Assembly (NCBI RefSeq): GCF_963678845.1
Contig: NZ_OY787466.1
Coordinates: forward strand, 372,001 to 436,000
Direction of reading: 5' to 3'
Length of the DNA: 64,000 bases
DNA from: an uncultured Bacteroides sp.
Lineage (GTDB): Bacteria; Bacteroidota; Bacteroidia; Bacteroidales; Bacteroidaceae
The translations under genes were made by a program, and so were the position numbers. This document shows positions 26,213 to 34,835 of the stretch, piece by piece (the first letter of the stretch is position 1; the number at the start of each line of letters is the position of its first letter). The notes beneath the pieces are model-generated. The model ran no database searches. It saw nothing but the letters and a program-made list of their open reading frames with translations, and was not told the DNA's origin.

Positions 26213-28909
26213 ATGAAAATACTAAAAACATTACTTTTTCTACTGATGGGAGTACCAGGGTTTATATATGGCTCTGTATATAATAGTGAAAGATCCGGTT
26301 GTATCAATCTGGATTCAAAAGCTATTCATGAAGGTACTTTTGAATGGAAAATGAAAAAGGCAGATCAAGTAGGAGCTGCAGGAGAAACAATCTCTAAAGC
26401 GGGGTACGGTGAAACAAGTTGGCTTGATGCTGTAGTGCCAGGTACCGTGTTAGGTTCGTTGGTCTATAATAAGGTGTTTCCAGAGCCCTATTTTGGCGAC
26501 AACAATAAAATTACTAACAAAAAGATACCTGATATATCCGAAGTAGGTAATTCATTTTATACCTATTGGTTCCGCACAGAATTTGAGGTGCCATCTTCGT
26601 TCAAAGGCAAAACCATCTGGCTTCAGCCAGACGGTATCAATTATCGGGCTGAAGTATGGGTAAACGGACATTTACTCAGCACCATGATGGGGATGTTTAA
26701 GAACGATTATATCAACATCACTGATTTTGTTAATATTGGTAAGAATAATGCCATTGCCATATTGGTTCATCCAGTGGACATGCCAAGTAACTGTACTCCC
26801 AAAGCATGGGGAGCTAAAGGAGAATTCCAAAATGGCGGTGACGGAAATATTGGTCTCAATGTTACCCAATTGATGACTGTAGGTTGGGATTTTACTTATC
26901 CAGATGGTATTCGAGACAGGAATACTGGTATTTGGAGAGGAATCTCTCTGTATGCTACAGGAAAAGTTGCATTACGACACCCTTTTGTCAAATCATCTTT
27001 TGATAAAGGAAACTTTAATGTTGCTCACGAAGATGTATCAGTTGAAATAGTAAATCCAAATAATACACGACCTTTAAAATGTGAGGTTAAGGGCGAAATT
27101 GTAGGTGAAGGCATCACCTTTACTAAAACAATTGACATACTTCGCGGTGAAGAGAAAGTCTGTAATTTTTCTTGCGAAGATTTTGCACAGCTAAATATGG
27201 CTCAGCCTAAATTGTGGTGGCCTGTAAACAAAGGTCCGCAAAACTTATATACACTAAAGATGTCTGTCTCTGTTGATGGTGTAATCTGTGATTCCTTAAC
27301 TTCGCGATTTGGTATTAGAGATATTCATGTAACAACTAAAACTCCCGATGGCTCCAAGATGTTTATCGTCAATGGTAAACCCTTATTCATTAGAGGAACG
27401 AATTGGGTTCCTGAAGCGATGTTAAGAACTTCAGATAATCGTATGGATGCAGAATTGAAATACACAGCGCAATCTGGAGTCAATCTTCTTCGCATATGGG
27501 GTGGAGGAATTGCTGAATCTGATCGTTTCTACCAACTTTGTGATGAATTGGGTCTGTTGGTATGGCAAGAGTTCTGGCTAACAGGTGATACCAAGCATCC
27601 CCAGGATAAAGCACTGTATTTGGCAAATGTAGAATCAACAGTTAAGAGAATTCGCAATCATGCAGCATTAGCACTCTATGTTGCTTCTAATGAAAGTTCT
27701 GAAGTAACAGGAACTCCAGAGTTATTGAATCGCCTGGATGGGACAAGACCTTATCAGATGCAGTCGGAATGTGATGGCGTACATGATGGTAGTCCTTATA
27801 AGCAAGTTAATCCAATGCAACATTATGAAGATAGTGCATCAGAACGAGGAAGCCGCATATATGGTTTTAACCCCGAATATGGAGCGCCTACATTGCCGGT
27901 ATACGAGTCTCTAAAAGAGATGATGGACAGCAAGGATTTGTGGCCAATCAATAAAAAGGTATGGGATTATATGGATGGAAATGGCTTTCACCGAATGACA
28001 TCTTTATATAATGACTTGGTAAATCAGTATGGAAAATCAAAGACTATTGAAGAATACTGTGAGAAAGCCCAGTTCGTAGGAGCTATGAATTCCAAAAGTA
28101 TCTGGGAATGTTGGAACTATAACAAATTTAACCATGGCGACCGTTTCTGTTCGGGGCTGCTTTTCTGGTATCACAACTGTCCGAATCCTCAAGTTTCGGC
28201 CAGAATGTGGGATTGGTCATTAGAGCCTACGGCCTCTCTTTATCATACAGCTAAGTCCTTGGAACCTCTCCATGTACAATTCGACTATCTGAAGAATACC
28301 GTTTCGGTCGTTAATGATTATAACCAGTCGTTTAAAGGATACAAAGTAATAGCTCAGGTGTTCAATATGGATAGCAAAAAAGTTCTTGAAAAAACGGCTA
28401 CTGTAGATATTGAAGAAGATGGTGTCTCTAATGATGTAATTAAGTTGGTATTCCCAAAGAATATATCACAAGTTCACTTCATCAATTTAATTTTGAAAGA
28501 CGAGAAAGGAAAGGTGGTTTCAACAAACTTCTATTGGCGGTCAAACGACACATATCAAGGTCGGACTACTATTACGGGGCCTTGTACCTCCGGATTCGAA
28601 AGTTTGAATAAGATGGCGAAGGCAAAGGTTAAGTTGTCTTGTCTGACACATCTTAAAGAGAATAAGATGTACATAGAGATAATTGTTAGAAATGTAGGAA
28701 ATCAGATTGCTTTTTTCAATCAACTCCAACTCTTAAATGAAAAGCATTCTCCAATTCGCCCCTCTTACTACTCTGACAATTTTTTTACTTTATTGCCAGG
28801 TGAAAAAAAGGTTATCAAGATTGAAACTGCTGAAAAAAATCTGTCAGTCCATAACAATCTCGTCTTTAAAGGATGGAATACGGATGAAAAGATTTATATT
28901 TTGAGATAA
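26213..28909 (+). CDS. GH2 beta-mannosidase/exo-glucosaminidase-like hydrolase
   Basis: 898 residues with a signal peptide (MKILKTLLFLLMGVPGFIYG). The N-terminal sugar-binding domain has WLDAVVPGTVLGSLVYN and NYRAEVWVNGHLL. Ig-like domains are followed by the barrel with FIRGTNWVPEAML and LLRIWGGGIAESDRFYQLCDE. The acid/base Glu494 is in ASNESSEV, where beta-mannosidases usually have GNNE, and the likely nucleophile Glu555 is in FNPEYGAP. C-terminal beta domains complete it. The pattern is that of the beta-mannosidase or exo-beta-glucosaminidase branch of GH2, not the galactosidase or glucuronidase branch. It would cleave a beta-linked hexose from the glycan. It is followed by a strong terminator closing the locus. 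Confidence 0.9.
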   Translation: MKILKTLLFLLMGVPGFIYGSVYNSERSGCINLDSKAIHEGTFEWKMKKADQVGAAGETISKAGYGETSWLDAVVPGTVLGSLVYNKVFPEPYFGDNNKITNKKIPDISEVGNSFYTYWFRTEFEVPSSFKGKTIWLQPDGINYRAEVWVNGHLLSTMMGMFKNDYINITDFVNIGKNNAIAILVHPVDMPSNCTPKAWGAKGEFQNGGDGNIGLNVTQLMTVGWDFTYPDGIRDRNTGIWRGISLYATGKVALRHPFVKSSFDKGNFNVAHEDVSVEIVNPNNTRPLKCEVKGEIVGEGITFTKTIDILRGEEKVCNFSCEDFAQLNMAQPKLWWPVNKGPQNLYTLKMSVSVDGVICDSLTSRFGIRDIHVTTKTPDGSKMFIVNGKPLFIRGTNWVPEAMLRTSDNRMDAELKYTAQSGVNLLRIWGGGIAESDRFYQLCDELGLLVWQEFWLTGDTKHPQDKALYLANVESTVKRIRNHAALALYVASNESSEVTGTPELLNRLDGTRPYQMQSECDGVHDGSPYKQVNPMQHYEDSASERGSRIYGFNPEYGAPTLPVYESLKEMMDSKDLWPINKKVWDYMDGNGFHRMTSLYNDLVNQYGKSKTIEEYCEKAQFVGAMNSKSIWECWNYNKFNHGDRFCSGLLFWYHNCPNPQVSARMWDWSLEPTASLYHTAKSLEPLHVQFDYLKNTVSVVNDYNQSFKGYKVIAQVFNMDSKKVLEKTATVDIEEDGVSNDVIKLVFPKNISQVHFINLILKDEKGKVVSTNFYWRSNDTYQGRTTITGPCTSGFESLNKMAKAKVKLSCLTHLKENKMYIEIIVRNVGNQIAFFNQLQLLNEKHSPIRPSYYSDNFFTLLPGEKKVIKIETAEKNLSVHNNLVFKGWNTDEKIYILR

Positions 28910-28986
28910 AAGCAAAAAGATCAAGAAAGTTCATTTTTGACTCTGTTTTCTGTAATAGTTCTAATGTTTTTTCCGTAATTCATATT

Positions 28987-29020
28987 GAAGTTGCTCATGT
29001 ATTTAATAATGAGCAACTTC
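28987..29020 (+). terminator. Strong terminator closing the large locus
   Basis: Perfect 12-bp stem GAAGTTGCTCAT / ATGAGCAACTTC, 10-base loop, then TTTTTCTTTTT. Lies between the converging GH2 and the minus-strand hydrolase. Confidence 0.85.
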
Positions 29021-29155
29021 TTTTTCTTTTTATTCAAATGCACTACGGTATGGGTGACAATTCCTTATTTGTATTTTCACATGATAGTGATAGATTAAAT
29101 CGAAGCTAATTCAAATAGTTACTACTAAAAACTATACTGGTTTGTTTGTTGCTAA

Positions 29156-31927
29156 TCAGGAACAATGTGAAATTTTAATATTTATAGTATCTATAGTAAG
29201 TATTCCTGGTTTATTGGTGCTTGGTAATGTAATGTCTAATAATCCTGGATAATACGATTTGCTTTCAACTATTTTACCATTGAATCTGATTTGATATTTT
29301 TTTGCCGGATTCATACATACTATAAAAGAACGCTTATGTGGAAGTGTTGAATCATCAAATGAGATCTTTGCCTTGTACAGCGAGTAATCTTCATTAAAAG
29401 AATTCTCAGAAATCCAAACCTCAAAACCGGTGGAAACTTTTCCTACTCGATAATAAGCGGCAAACCAGTTGAGTATAGGAGATGATAAACCGGAGAATTG
29501 ATGCCATCCAGCTCCACGCTGTGAGGAAATAATGAAATGTTCGAAGGTATAATAACTCTCTTCACATTCTTTTTCCCATGTATTTAAAGCCGTGTTTGCC
29601 ACCCTGTAAGCTTTTTCTCCTTCTCCGAGATCCAATAAAGCTTTCCATATCATCCATTGATGTGGGAACCAAACAGCTCCATTCCAATATCCATCTGAAC
29701 TATAGTAAGGAGCAGACTGGTCTACTGTCGATATACCAATTTCTGTCCACATTTCATTAGGAGAAAAAAGATGGTTTATCATTCTGTTCGTTTGTTCTTT
29801 GGAGGATATATTCGCGATAAGTGGAGTTATTCCATCCAAACCTTTGTTGAAGTTGGAGCCATCTTTATAGCGATAAATCCCTATAGCTTTTCCGTCGGTA
29901 TTATGCAGCACATATCCAAAATAACCAGTTTCTTCATCCCATGCATAGGTTTGCAATGCACTTGATAATTGTTTAATTACCTGATTGTAACCTTTTACAT
30001 CTTTTTTTAGGCCTAACTTTTTAGCTGCTAAACGCAATATTTTAGCAGCTCGGATATAATAAGCTGAAGTAACTACTGGGGTTACAGAAGATTTATCACT
30101 TAGGGTATGCTGAGGCGGATAATCATCCCAACCACCCGAATTATAAAAATAGTCCCATGTCCGTAATAGACCTGAACCTTTCATGCGGGTAGTGGAATAG
30201 GGATTATTACCTACCATAAAGTCAAAAAACTGCTTAAGTCGCGGATACAGGAATTCTAAAGCCTTTTGTGATTGACAATTATTCCATAAATCATAATATG
30301 CATATAGCTGTATTGGCAAAGGAGTTCCATGATGAATAAATGCCGATTCACTTCCTGCCGGAGTGGTATAGGCCCTTATACATTCAAAGGCTTTTGTAAT
30401 ATCTATATCAATCAATCCCAGAGCAATAAATCCGGAATCCCATGTATAAAGGCTATTCCAGTTTTTACCAGGTGTAAAATGCCGGATGTACTGCCCTTGT
30501 GTGCGAACAGGATAAACTATATTAGATAATAATGCTGATTGCAAGAGGCGGTTCCCGAATTCGTACTTCTTTCCATCTGGCAATATCTTATTTCCGGAGT
30601 CTGTGGCATTTTTTTGAATCCGGGACGTATAAGTTGTAGGTGAAGCATGGAACTTCTTTATTTGTTCATTTACTTGTTCAGAGTTTCCTGTACAGACTAA
30701 TGCATATAAAGTTTGCTCTGAATGAGCAGCCAACACTATTGGCCGTAAAAAAGCATTAGTATAATTCCACTTCATATTACCAACTAATCTTGTTGATACG
30801 TGGTCGTGTACCTTTTTGCGGAAGAAGGATTCCAGATTGTCATCCAAAATTGTACGAATACTCGATTCCTTATAGTTCCATGCTATTCCATAATAGTTAT
30901 TACAGCCTTCATATTTTAAAATAAAATCCTGATTTTCATTTCCTGTTTTTATTTTAGGATTAAAAGATAAAGACCTTGGAACTATTTCAATTTTTTTCAT
31001 TTCCTCTTCACTCCCAATAAAGAAGCCATCTAAGGCAGTACTACTAGTACCCTCGGAGCGTAACTCTAAAATGTATTTTCCTGGCTTTTTACATGAATAA
31101 GGAACTAAGGCTATTGTGTATTCTCCTGTACCTTTTAGCTTCAGAGTACTTTCATCTAGCCCTTTAATTTGAAAAGTTGCAGTTTTGCCCTTAGGCGTAT
31201 TATTCCTAAACCCTATCATCCCTTTTTCTTTTCCCGGAAGGATATTCACCTCATAAACTACTTTATCTCCCTTTTCTTTGCCAAATTCTTTTCCTAAAAC
31301 AAACCCTCTTAGTGACTGTGAAGTTTGCATTTCATTTCTTCTCCATCCATCATATACTAAATTATATTGGGGAGATTTGTGTACAGGCTCGTTTAATAAA
31401 TAATCGGTAGCATTGTACCATTGTATATTCATGCTCTCTGGTACTTTAACCTGAGGTTGTTCCTGCTCATAGTCTATATAAGCCATCAGGTTGAGCACCA
31501 GATTTTGATTAACTGTAGTATTATTGACACAGCGCATGCCTACCAGTGTGCAATGTTCGTCTAGTACATAGTAGGTGACATCGGTAAATACACGATCTTT
31601 CCATTCCAGTTCATACCGGTATATTATATGGTTCATAGAAGGATTAATGTCCCATGGATAATAAGATGATTCAAAAAGAACATGAGGAATTAGTTGCCGG
31701 CTACGATAATATCCCGGCATTACAGAAAAATCGAAACGTATTCCTTTCTGTATATTGGGTATATGTGATATTCCGGCATAACGTTTAGAATAAGGCCCCC
31801 ACGCATATAATGAGGTTATATCATGGCTATTAGTAAAACAAGATGGAGGAATAGTTCCTCTTCCTGATGCGGTTCTCGTAAAGAAAATACCTATCAGTAA
31901 CATTAATAAAAATAGTTTCTTTTTCAT
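29156..31927 (-). CDS. Secreted (alpha/alpha)6-barrel glycosidase, GH63/trehalase-like
   Basis: The open frame reaches 32083 but the ATG at 31927 starts a clear signal peptide (MKKKLFLLMLLIGIFFTRTA), giving 923 residues. The N-terminal half is a beta-sandwich super-domain. The C-terminal half is an (alpha/alpha)6 barrel with SLYTWDSGFIALGLI, LLRTWDYFYNSGGWDDYPPQ, SYYIRAAKIL-like helices, DGYWNGAVWFPHQWMIW and ESYYTFEHF. The GGWDDYPP block is analogous to the catalytic Asp region of GH63 and MGH1-like enzymes, and the Glu in YTFEHF is a likely partner. A small beta domain ends the protein. The specificity is not known to me; alpha-linked glucose or mannose would fit the clan. It is a lone gene facing the large locus. 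Confidence 0.8.
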   Translation of the reverse strand: MKKKLFLLMLLIGIFFTRTASGRGTIPPSCFTNSHDITSLYAWGPYSKRYAGISHIPNIQKGIRFDFSVMPGYYRSRQLIPHVLFESSYYPWDINPSMNHIIYRYELEWKDRVFTDVTYYVLDEHCTLVGMRCVNNTTVNQNLVLNLMAYIDYEQEQPQVKVPESMNIQWYNATDYLLNEPVHKSPQYNLVYDGWRRNEMQTSQSLRGFVLGKEFGKEKGDKVVYEVNILPGKEKGMIGFRNNTPKGKTATFQIKGLDESTLKLKGTGEYTIALVPYSCKKPGKYILELRSEGTSSTALDGFFIGSEEEMKKIEIVPRSLSFNPKIKTGNENQDFILKYEGCNNYYGIAWNYKESSIRTILDDNLESFFRKKVHDHVSTRLVGNMKWNYTNAFLRPIVLAAHSEQTLYALVCTGNSEQVNEQIKKFHASPTTYTSRIQKNATDSGNKILPDGKKYEFGNRLLQSALLSNIVYPVRTQGQYIRHFTPGKNWNSLYTWDSGFIALGLIDIDITKAFECIRAYTTPAGSESAFIHHGTPLPIQLYAYYDLWNNCQSQKALEFLYPRLKQFFDFMVGNNPYSTTRMKGSGLLRTWDYFYNSGGWDDYPPQHTLSDKSSVTPVVTSAYYIRAAKILRLAAKKLGLKKDVKGYNQVIKQLSSALQTYAWDEETGYFGYVLHNTDGKAIGIYRYKDGSNFNKGLDGITPLIANISSKEQTNRMINHLFSPNEMWTEIGISTVDQSAPYYSSDGYWNGAVWFPHQWMIWKALLDLGEGEKAYRVANTALNTWEKECEESYYTFEHFIISSQRGAGWHQFSGLSSPILNWFAAYYRVGKVSTGFEVWISENSFNEDYSLYKAKISFDDSTLPHKRSFIVCMNPAKKYQIRFNGKIVESKSYYPGLLDITLPSTNKPGILTIDTINIKISHCS

Positions 31928-32144
31928 GCTAGAATTCAATAAGGCGTAAAAATATTGTTTTATTTTTGTTTTGAGGGAAAGAAACTCTTCAATAAAAGAA
32001 AGAAGCTGTTCATTATAAATGAATAAATGAATGCATCTTGATAAACTATTTATTGACTTTGATAAAAGTCTGCAAAACACCATAAATTAAGGGCTCAATG
32101 TTATACTTTCCACCAAAAGTGACAAAGAAATCACAAAAATGATT

Positions 32145-32265
32145 TTCATCCCTCACTCCCTCACTATTCTGAATAACTATTTGATAAGCAGCTAAATAAA
32201 CGGTGAGGGATGAAGAATGGTCCCTTACTTTAAGCTCGCAAAAAGAGGCTACCCTCACTTTTTTG
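32145..32265. repeat. GTGAGGGTAG-type intergenic repeat, copy C
   Basis: Between two divergent genes lies a 12-bp inverted repeat TTCATCCCTCAC (32145-32156) / GTGAGGGATGAA (32203-32214). Within it CCCTCACTCCCTCAC is the reverse complement of the word seen in copies A and B. At 32249-32265 CTACCCTCACTTTTTTG is the reverse complement of the AAAAAGTGAGGGTAG word of copy A. A small adjacent hairpin (CCGTTAGC / GCGAACGG, about 32269-32292) mirrors small hairpins next to the same word in the other copies. The rest of 31928-32443 shows no gene. Confidence 0.65.
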
Positions 32266-32443
32266 TGCCCGTTAGCTGTAAAAAGCGAACGGAATTGCAA
32301 TTTGTACTTAAAAATAATAGTATAAATTTGTTTGATAAATGTTAAGTAAAATTTGCGTATGTACATTATATATTCTATTTTTGAAAAATAACTAACCAAG
32401 TAGAGCAGGAGATGTGCTAACTTACGCTTAATAATAAATTAAT

Positions 32444-33082
32444 ATGGAAAATGTTGTTTTAATGAGAATGGCCAAAGAATCCCTGAGAGATAAATGGGGA
32501 TTGGCTATCGGAACTTTTTTTGTGTATGGATTGGTAATCGGTGGTTTACAGTTTAATTATTCCTATTTCAATTTGTCTGGAGAGCATTTTGTTACTCCAT
32601 TTACAGGAATAATAAGTCTTATTCTTGGTGGTCCTTTGACTCTTGGCTTAGCAATCTTTTCATTGGCTATATCAAGGAACCAGGAAGCTCGCTTTGAACA
32701 GCTGCTTAAGGGATTTAATAATTTTGGAACTGCATTAGGAGCATATATTTTAATGGGTATTTTTGTTTTATTGTGGTCTATTCTGTTAATAATACCAGGA
32801 ATAATAGCTGCTTTATCTTACGCGATGACTTATTATATTATTGCTGATGAGCCCTCTATTCAGATAATGGATGCAATTGATAAAAGTAAAAAGATGATGT
32901 ATGGATACAAATGGAAATTTTTCTGTCTGAATCTTAGATTCTTTGGATGGGGATTGCTTTGTATCCTGACATTAGGAATAGGCTTCCTTTGGCTCTTACC
33001 TTATATGGAAATTAGTTTCGTGAAATTCTATGATGATATAAAAGGTAGTCAAGAGACTGCAGAAAATACAATCAACCTATAA
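32444..33082 (+). CDS. DUF975-family integral membrane protein
   Basis: 212 residues, strongly hydrophobic with about five membrane helices. Landmarks of the DUF975 family include an N-terminal AKESLRDKWGLAIGTFFVYG, GGPLTLGLAIFSLAISRNQ, FEQLLKGFNNFGTALGAYILM, IPGIIAALSYAMTYYIIADE and DAIDKSKKMMYGYKWKFFCL near the C-terminus. Proteins of this family are widespread in Firmicutes and Bacteroidetes and their function is not known. It is a single-gene unit ending in a strong hairpin terminator, with no functional link to the flanking glycan genes visible. Confidence 0.85.
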   Translation: MENVVLMRMAKESLRDKWGLAIGTFFVYGLVIGGLQFNYSYFNLSGEHFVTPFTGIISLILGGPLTLGLAIFSLAISRNQEARFEQLLKGFNNFGTALGAYILMGIFVLLWSILLIIPGIIAALSYAMTYYIIADEPSIQIMDAIDKSKKMMYGYKWKFFCLNLRFFGWGLLCILTLGIGFLWLLPYMEISFVKFYDDIKGSQETAENTINL

Positions 33083-33116
33083 AAGGCTTATTTCTATTAT
33101 AGGGTTCACATATATC

Positions 33117-33157
33117 ACACCACCTCTTTTGAAAATACTCTTCAAAAGAGGTAGTGT
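33117..33157. terminator. Terminator between convergent genes
   Basis: Stem ACACcACCTCTTTTGAA / TTCAAAAGAGGTaGTGT with a short loop, followed by a run of T on the plus strand. It ends the DUF975 gene and may also stop the minus-strand gene. Confidence 0.85.
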
Positions 33158-33188
33158 TTTTTTTCTTAGACCTGGCAGGTAATCCAAT

Positions 33189-33971
33189 CTAGAAAGGAAC
33201 AGAATACCCCAAAGATACCAATAAATTGCCAATATGGTTACTACCATCTTCGGTATACTTTTGAATATTGGTCAATCCGTATGCTCCGCGCAAGTCTAAA
33301 ACCAATTCACCAAATCCAACTTTCTGCGTTAAACCTATGCCACCTGTTAAACCCAGATTTATGGTGTGGATTTTATCCTTTATATCAGTATCGGCATCAA
33401 GTGAAACAGGGAAAGGCTGACCTGTTTGCGGGTTAACTGAAACGGCCTGAGTGCCTTCTGGGTCGGCGTAAATGATATTGGAACCTCTTGTTTTTTGATT
33501 GGCATTTAACAAAAAACCGATATAAGGACCGAAATCCATATAGAAATGAGAGGACTTGCTCAATGGAATGGAGTATTTTCCCATTAACGGCACTTCCAGA
33601 TAATTGAGGATGGATTGGTTTTTGAAGTTTGCATAAAAGTATGTTCCAGCCGGAACCTGAGGATTGAAGGATGGGCCGTCAATGCCTTGCATCTTATTCC
33701 GTTGCCCGCCTTCGCTGGAATAAAGCAGATCGGCACGCCAGGCAAAGTGTGGGCCAGTGTTCCATGAGAAGGTTAATCCAAAAGCGCCTCCTTCACGTGA
33801 CGACCAGTTCTCGCTTAGCGGATTGCCGCCTCCGCCGGTGAGTTTTGGCATATTCAGGCCAACGAAAAATCCTATTTTGAGATTTGATATGTCCTTGTCC
33901 GATGATGATTGAGCCATTGCCATAATTATCGGACACAATAATGCTAATGATGTTACAATGATCTTTTTCAT
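33189..33971 (-). CDS. PorT-like outer-membrane beta-barrel protein
   Basis: 260 residues with a signal peptide (MKKIIVTSLALLCPIIMAMA). Alternating strands of an 8- to 10-stranded barrel: LKIGFFVGLNMPKL, AFGLTFSWNTG, WRADLLYSSEG, LNYLEVPLMGKYSI (the PorT-family signature), FYMDFGPYIGFLL, INLGLTGGIGL, LVLDLRGAYGL, ending LGYSVPF with a terminal Phe as in outer-membrane barrels. Such proteins are abundant in Bacteroidales and few have known roles. It stands alone between a shared terminator and a repeat-rich intergenic region, so context gives no function. Confidence 0.85.
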   Translation of the reverse strand: MKKIIVTSLALLCPIIMAMAQSSSDKDISNLKIGFFVGLNMPKLTGGGGNPLSENWSSREGGAFGLTFSWNTGPHFAWRADLLYSSEGGQRNKMQGIDGPSFNPQVPAGTYFYANFKNQSILNYLEVPLMGKYSIPLSKSSHFYMDFGPYIGFLLNANQKTRGSNIIYADPEGTQAVSVNPQTGQPFPVSLDADTDIKDKIHTINLGLTGGIGLTQKVGFGELVLDLRGAYGLTNIQKYTEDGSNHIGNLLVSLGYSVPF

Positions 33972-34148
33972 GAGTTATTTTTTATTTAGGCTAGTTTTTA
34001 TTCTTCGCTTATTTTATAATAACATCAGGGTATGCAATTAGTTGATGAAAACAACTATTATTTGTTGTGATATCCGCTAAGCAAAACTCTAGGCAGACTT
34101 ATCTCCATATGTGGTGGGAACTAATGACTTTACAGGTTTAATATAGAT

Positions 34149-34235
34149 GAGCCTTCATATGAGAACTCATGGGTTCACAGCCGAGGGCTTATCGGTTCTC
34201 AACTGAGGGCCCATGGGTTCTCATCTGTGAACTCA
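34149..34235. repeat. Palindrome-rich tract of interleaved short inverted repeats
   Basis: Within about 85 bases TGAGAAC/GTTCTCA occurs three times and CATGGGTTC and GAGGGC each occur twice. GAACTCATGGGTTC is a near-perfect palindrome, and CTCAACTGAG and CCCATGGG are exact palindromes. The words appear on both strands in alternating order. No coding frame explains it. It lies between the PorT-like gene and the HTCS gene. Confidence 0.6.
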
Positions 34236-34286
34236 CTTAATATTCGTTGGAAAAGGAGTTAGATTATTAGAGAAAATCAATTAGGT

Positions 34287-34535
34287 ATGAAAATTATTCA
34301 GTTTAAGTTCAATGTGAAAGGGAAATCACAGAAATGTGTGGAGTTGGTAACGCTAATGAAAAGCATGAAAAAGGATATGTGGAAAAAGCCGGCGGTGAAT
34401 ATCTGCAAGGCGCACCAGCGTGTTGTGCAGGAACTTCGCCGATATGCTTCGTTCATCCTTACAAGATTACAACAGAAAAGTGGTTTCCAGCTTTCTGCCA
34501 CAAAGATTACTACCTTCGGACGTATTCTTAACTAA
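34287..34535 (+). CDS. Doubtful small basic ORF
   Basis: 82 residues, rich in Lys and Arg (MKIIQFKFNVKGKSQKCVEL...). It lies alone in an 860-base gap between repeat tracts, has no recognisable domain and competes with an overlapping frame. The A-rich sequence before its ATG is compatible with a start. I list it only because it is the best open frame in this gap. It may be spurious or a decayed gene. Confidence 0.25.
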   Translation: MKIIQFKFNVKGKSQKCVELVTLMKSMKKDMWKKPAVNICKAHQRVVQELRRYASFILTRLQQKSGFQLSATKITTFGRILN

Positions 34536-34595
34536 GCTCAATATTCCGATGGGCGATTCAAACAAAGGCAGGCCATATAACGTTGTGAAGTGCTG

Positions 34596-34711
34596 AAAAA
34601 GTGAGGGTAGGCCCTGAAAAAGAGTTGCCCCGTGACGGATGATATTTCATCCGTCACGGGGCAACTCTTTTATATTCAACGGCTTATGGTAAACCGTTAG
34701 GGAGTGAGGGT
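34596..34711. repeat. Hairpin/GTGAGGGTAG intergenic repeat, copy A
   Basis: Contains, in order: GAAAAAGTGAGGGTAGGCC; a perfect 25-bp inverted repeat (34618-34642 with 34647-34671) around a 4-base loop; TATATT; a small hairpin (AACGG / CCGTT); and GGGAGTGAGGGTAG. Copy B at 46846-46933 keeps the same order. The long stem has A-run/T-run ends like a bidirectional terminator. Confidence 0.75.
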
Positions 34712-34765
34712 AGATTTCGTAAATCTCGTATGAATTACCATATTTATGATTTTAAAATCTTTGAG

Positions 34766-34795
34766 TTGGATTGTTAATATTTTCATGTATATTTG
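34766..34795 (+). promoter_or_regulatory. Promoter of the HTCS gene
   Basis: TTG at 34766-34768, a 19-base spacer and TATATTTG at 34788-34795 match the Bacteroides -33/-7 pattern. Predicted start of transcription is about 30 bases before the ATG at 34836. Confidence 0.6.
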
Positions 34796-34835
34796 TTCTC
34801 TTTTTTGTTGAATAACCATTGAATTAACTACTGCT

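Noticed and set aside
31928..32083. N-terminal extension of the GH63-like protein
   Set aside because: The extra 52 residues look non-coding and the signal peptide starts at 31927.
32046..32399. 117-codon minus-strand open frame upstream of the GH63-like gene
   Set aside because: It runs across the copy C repeat and its hairpins, has no recognisable domain and overlaps the region expected to hold promoters of both divergent genes.
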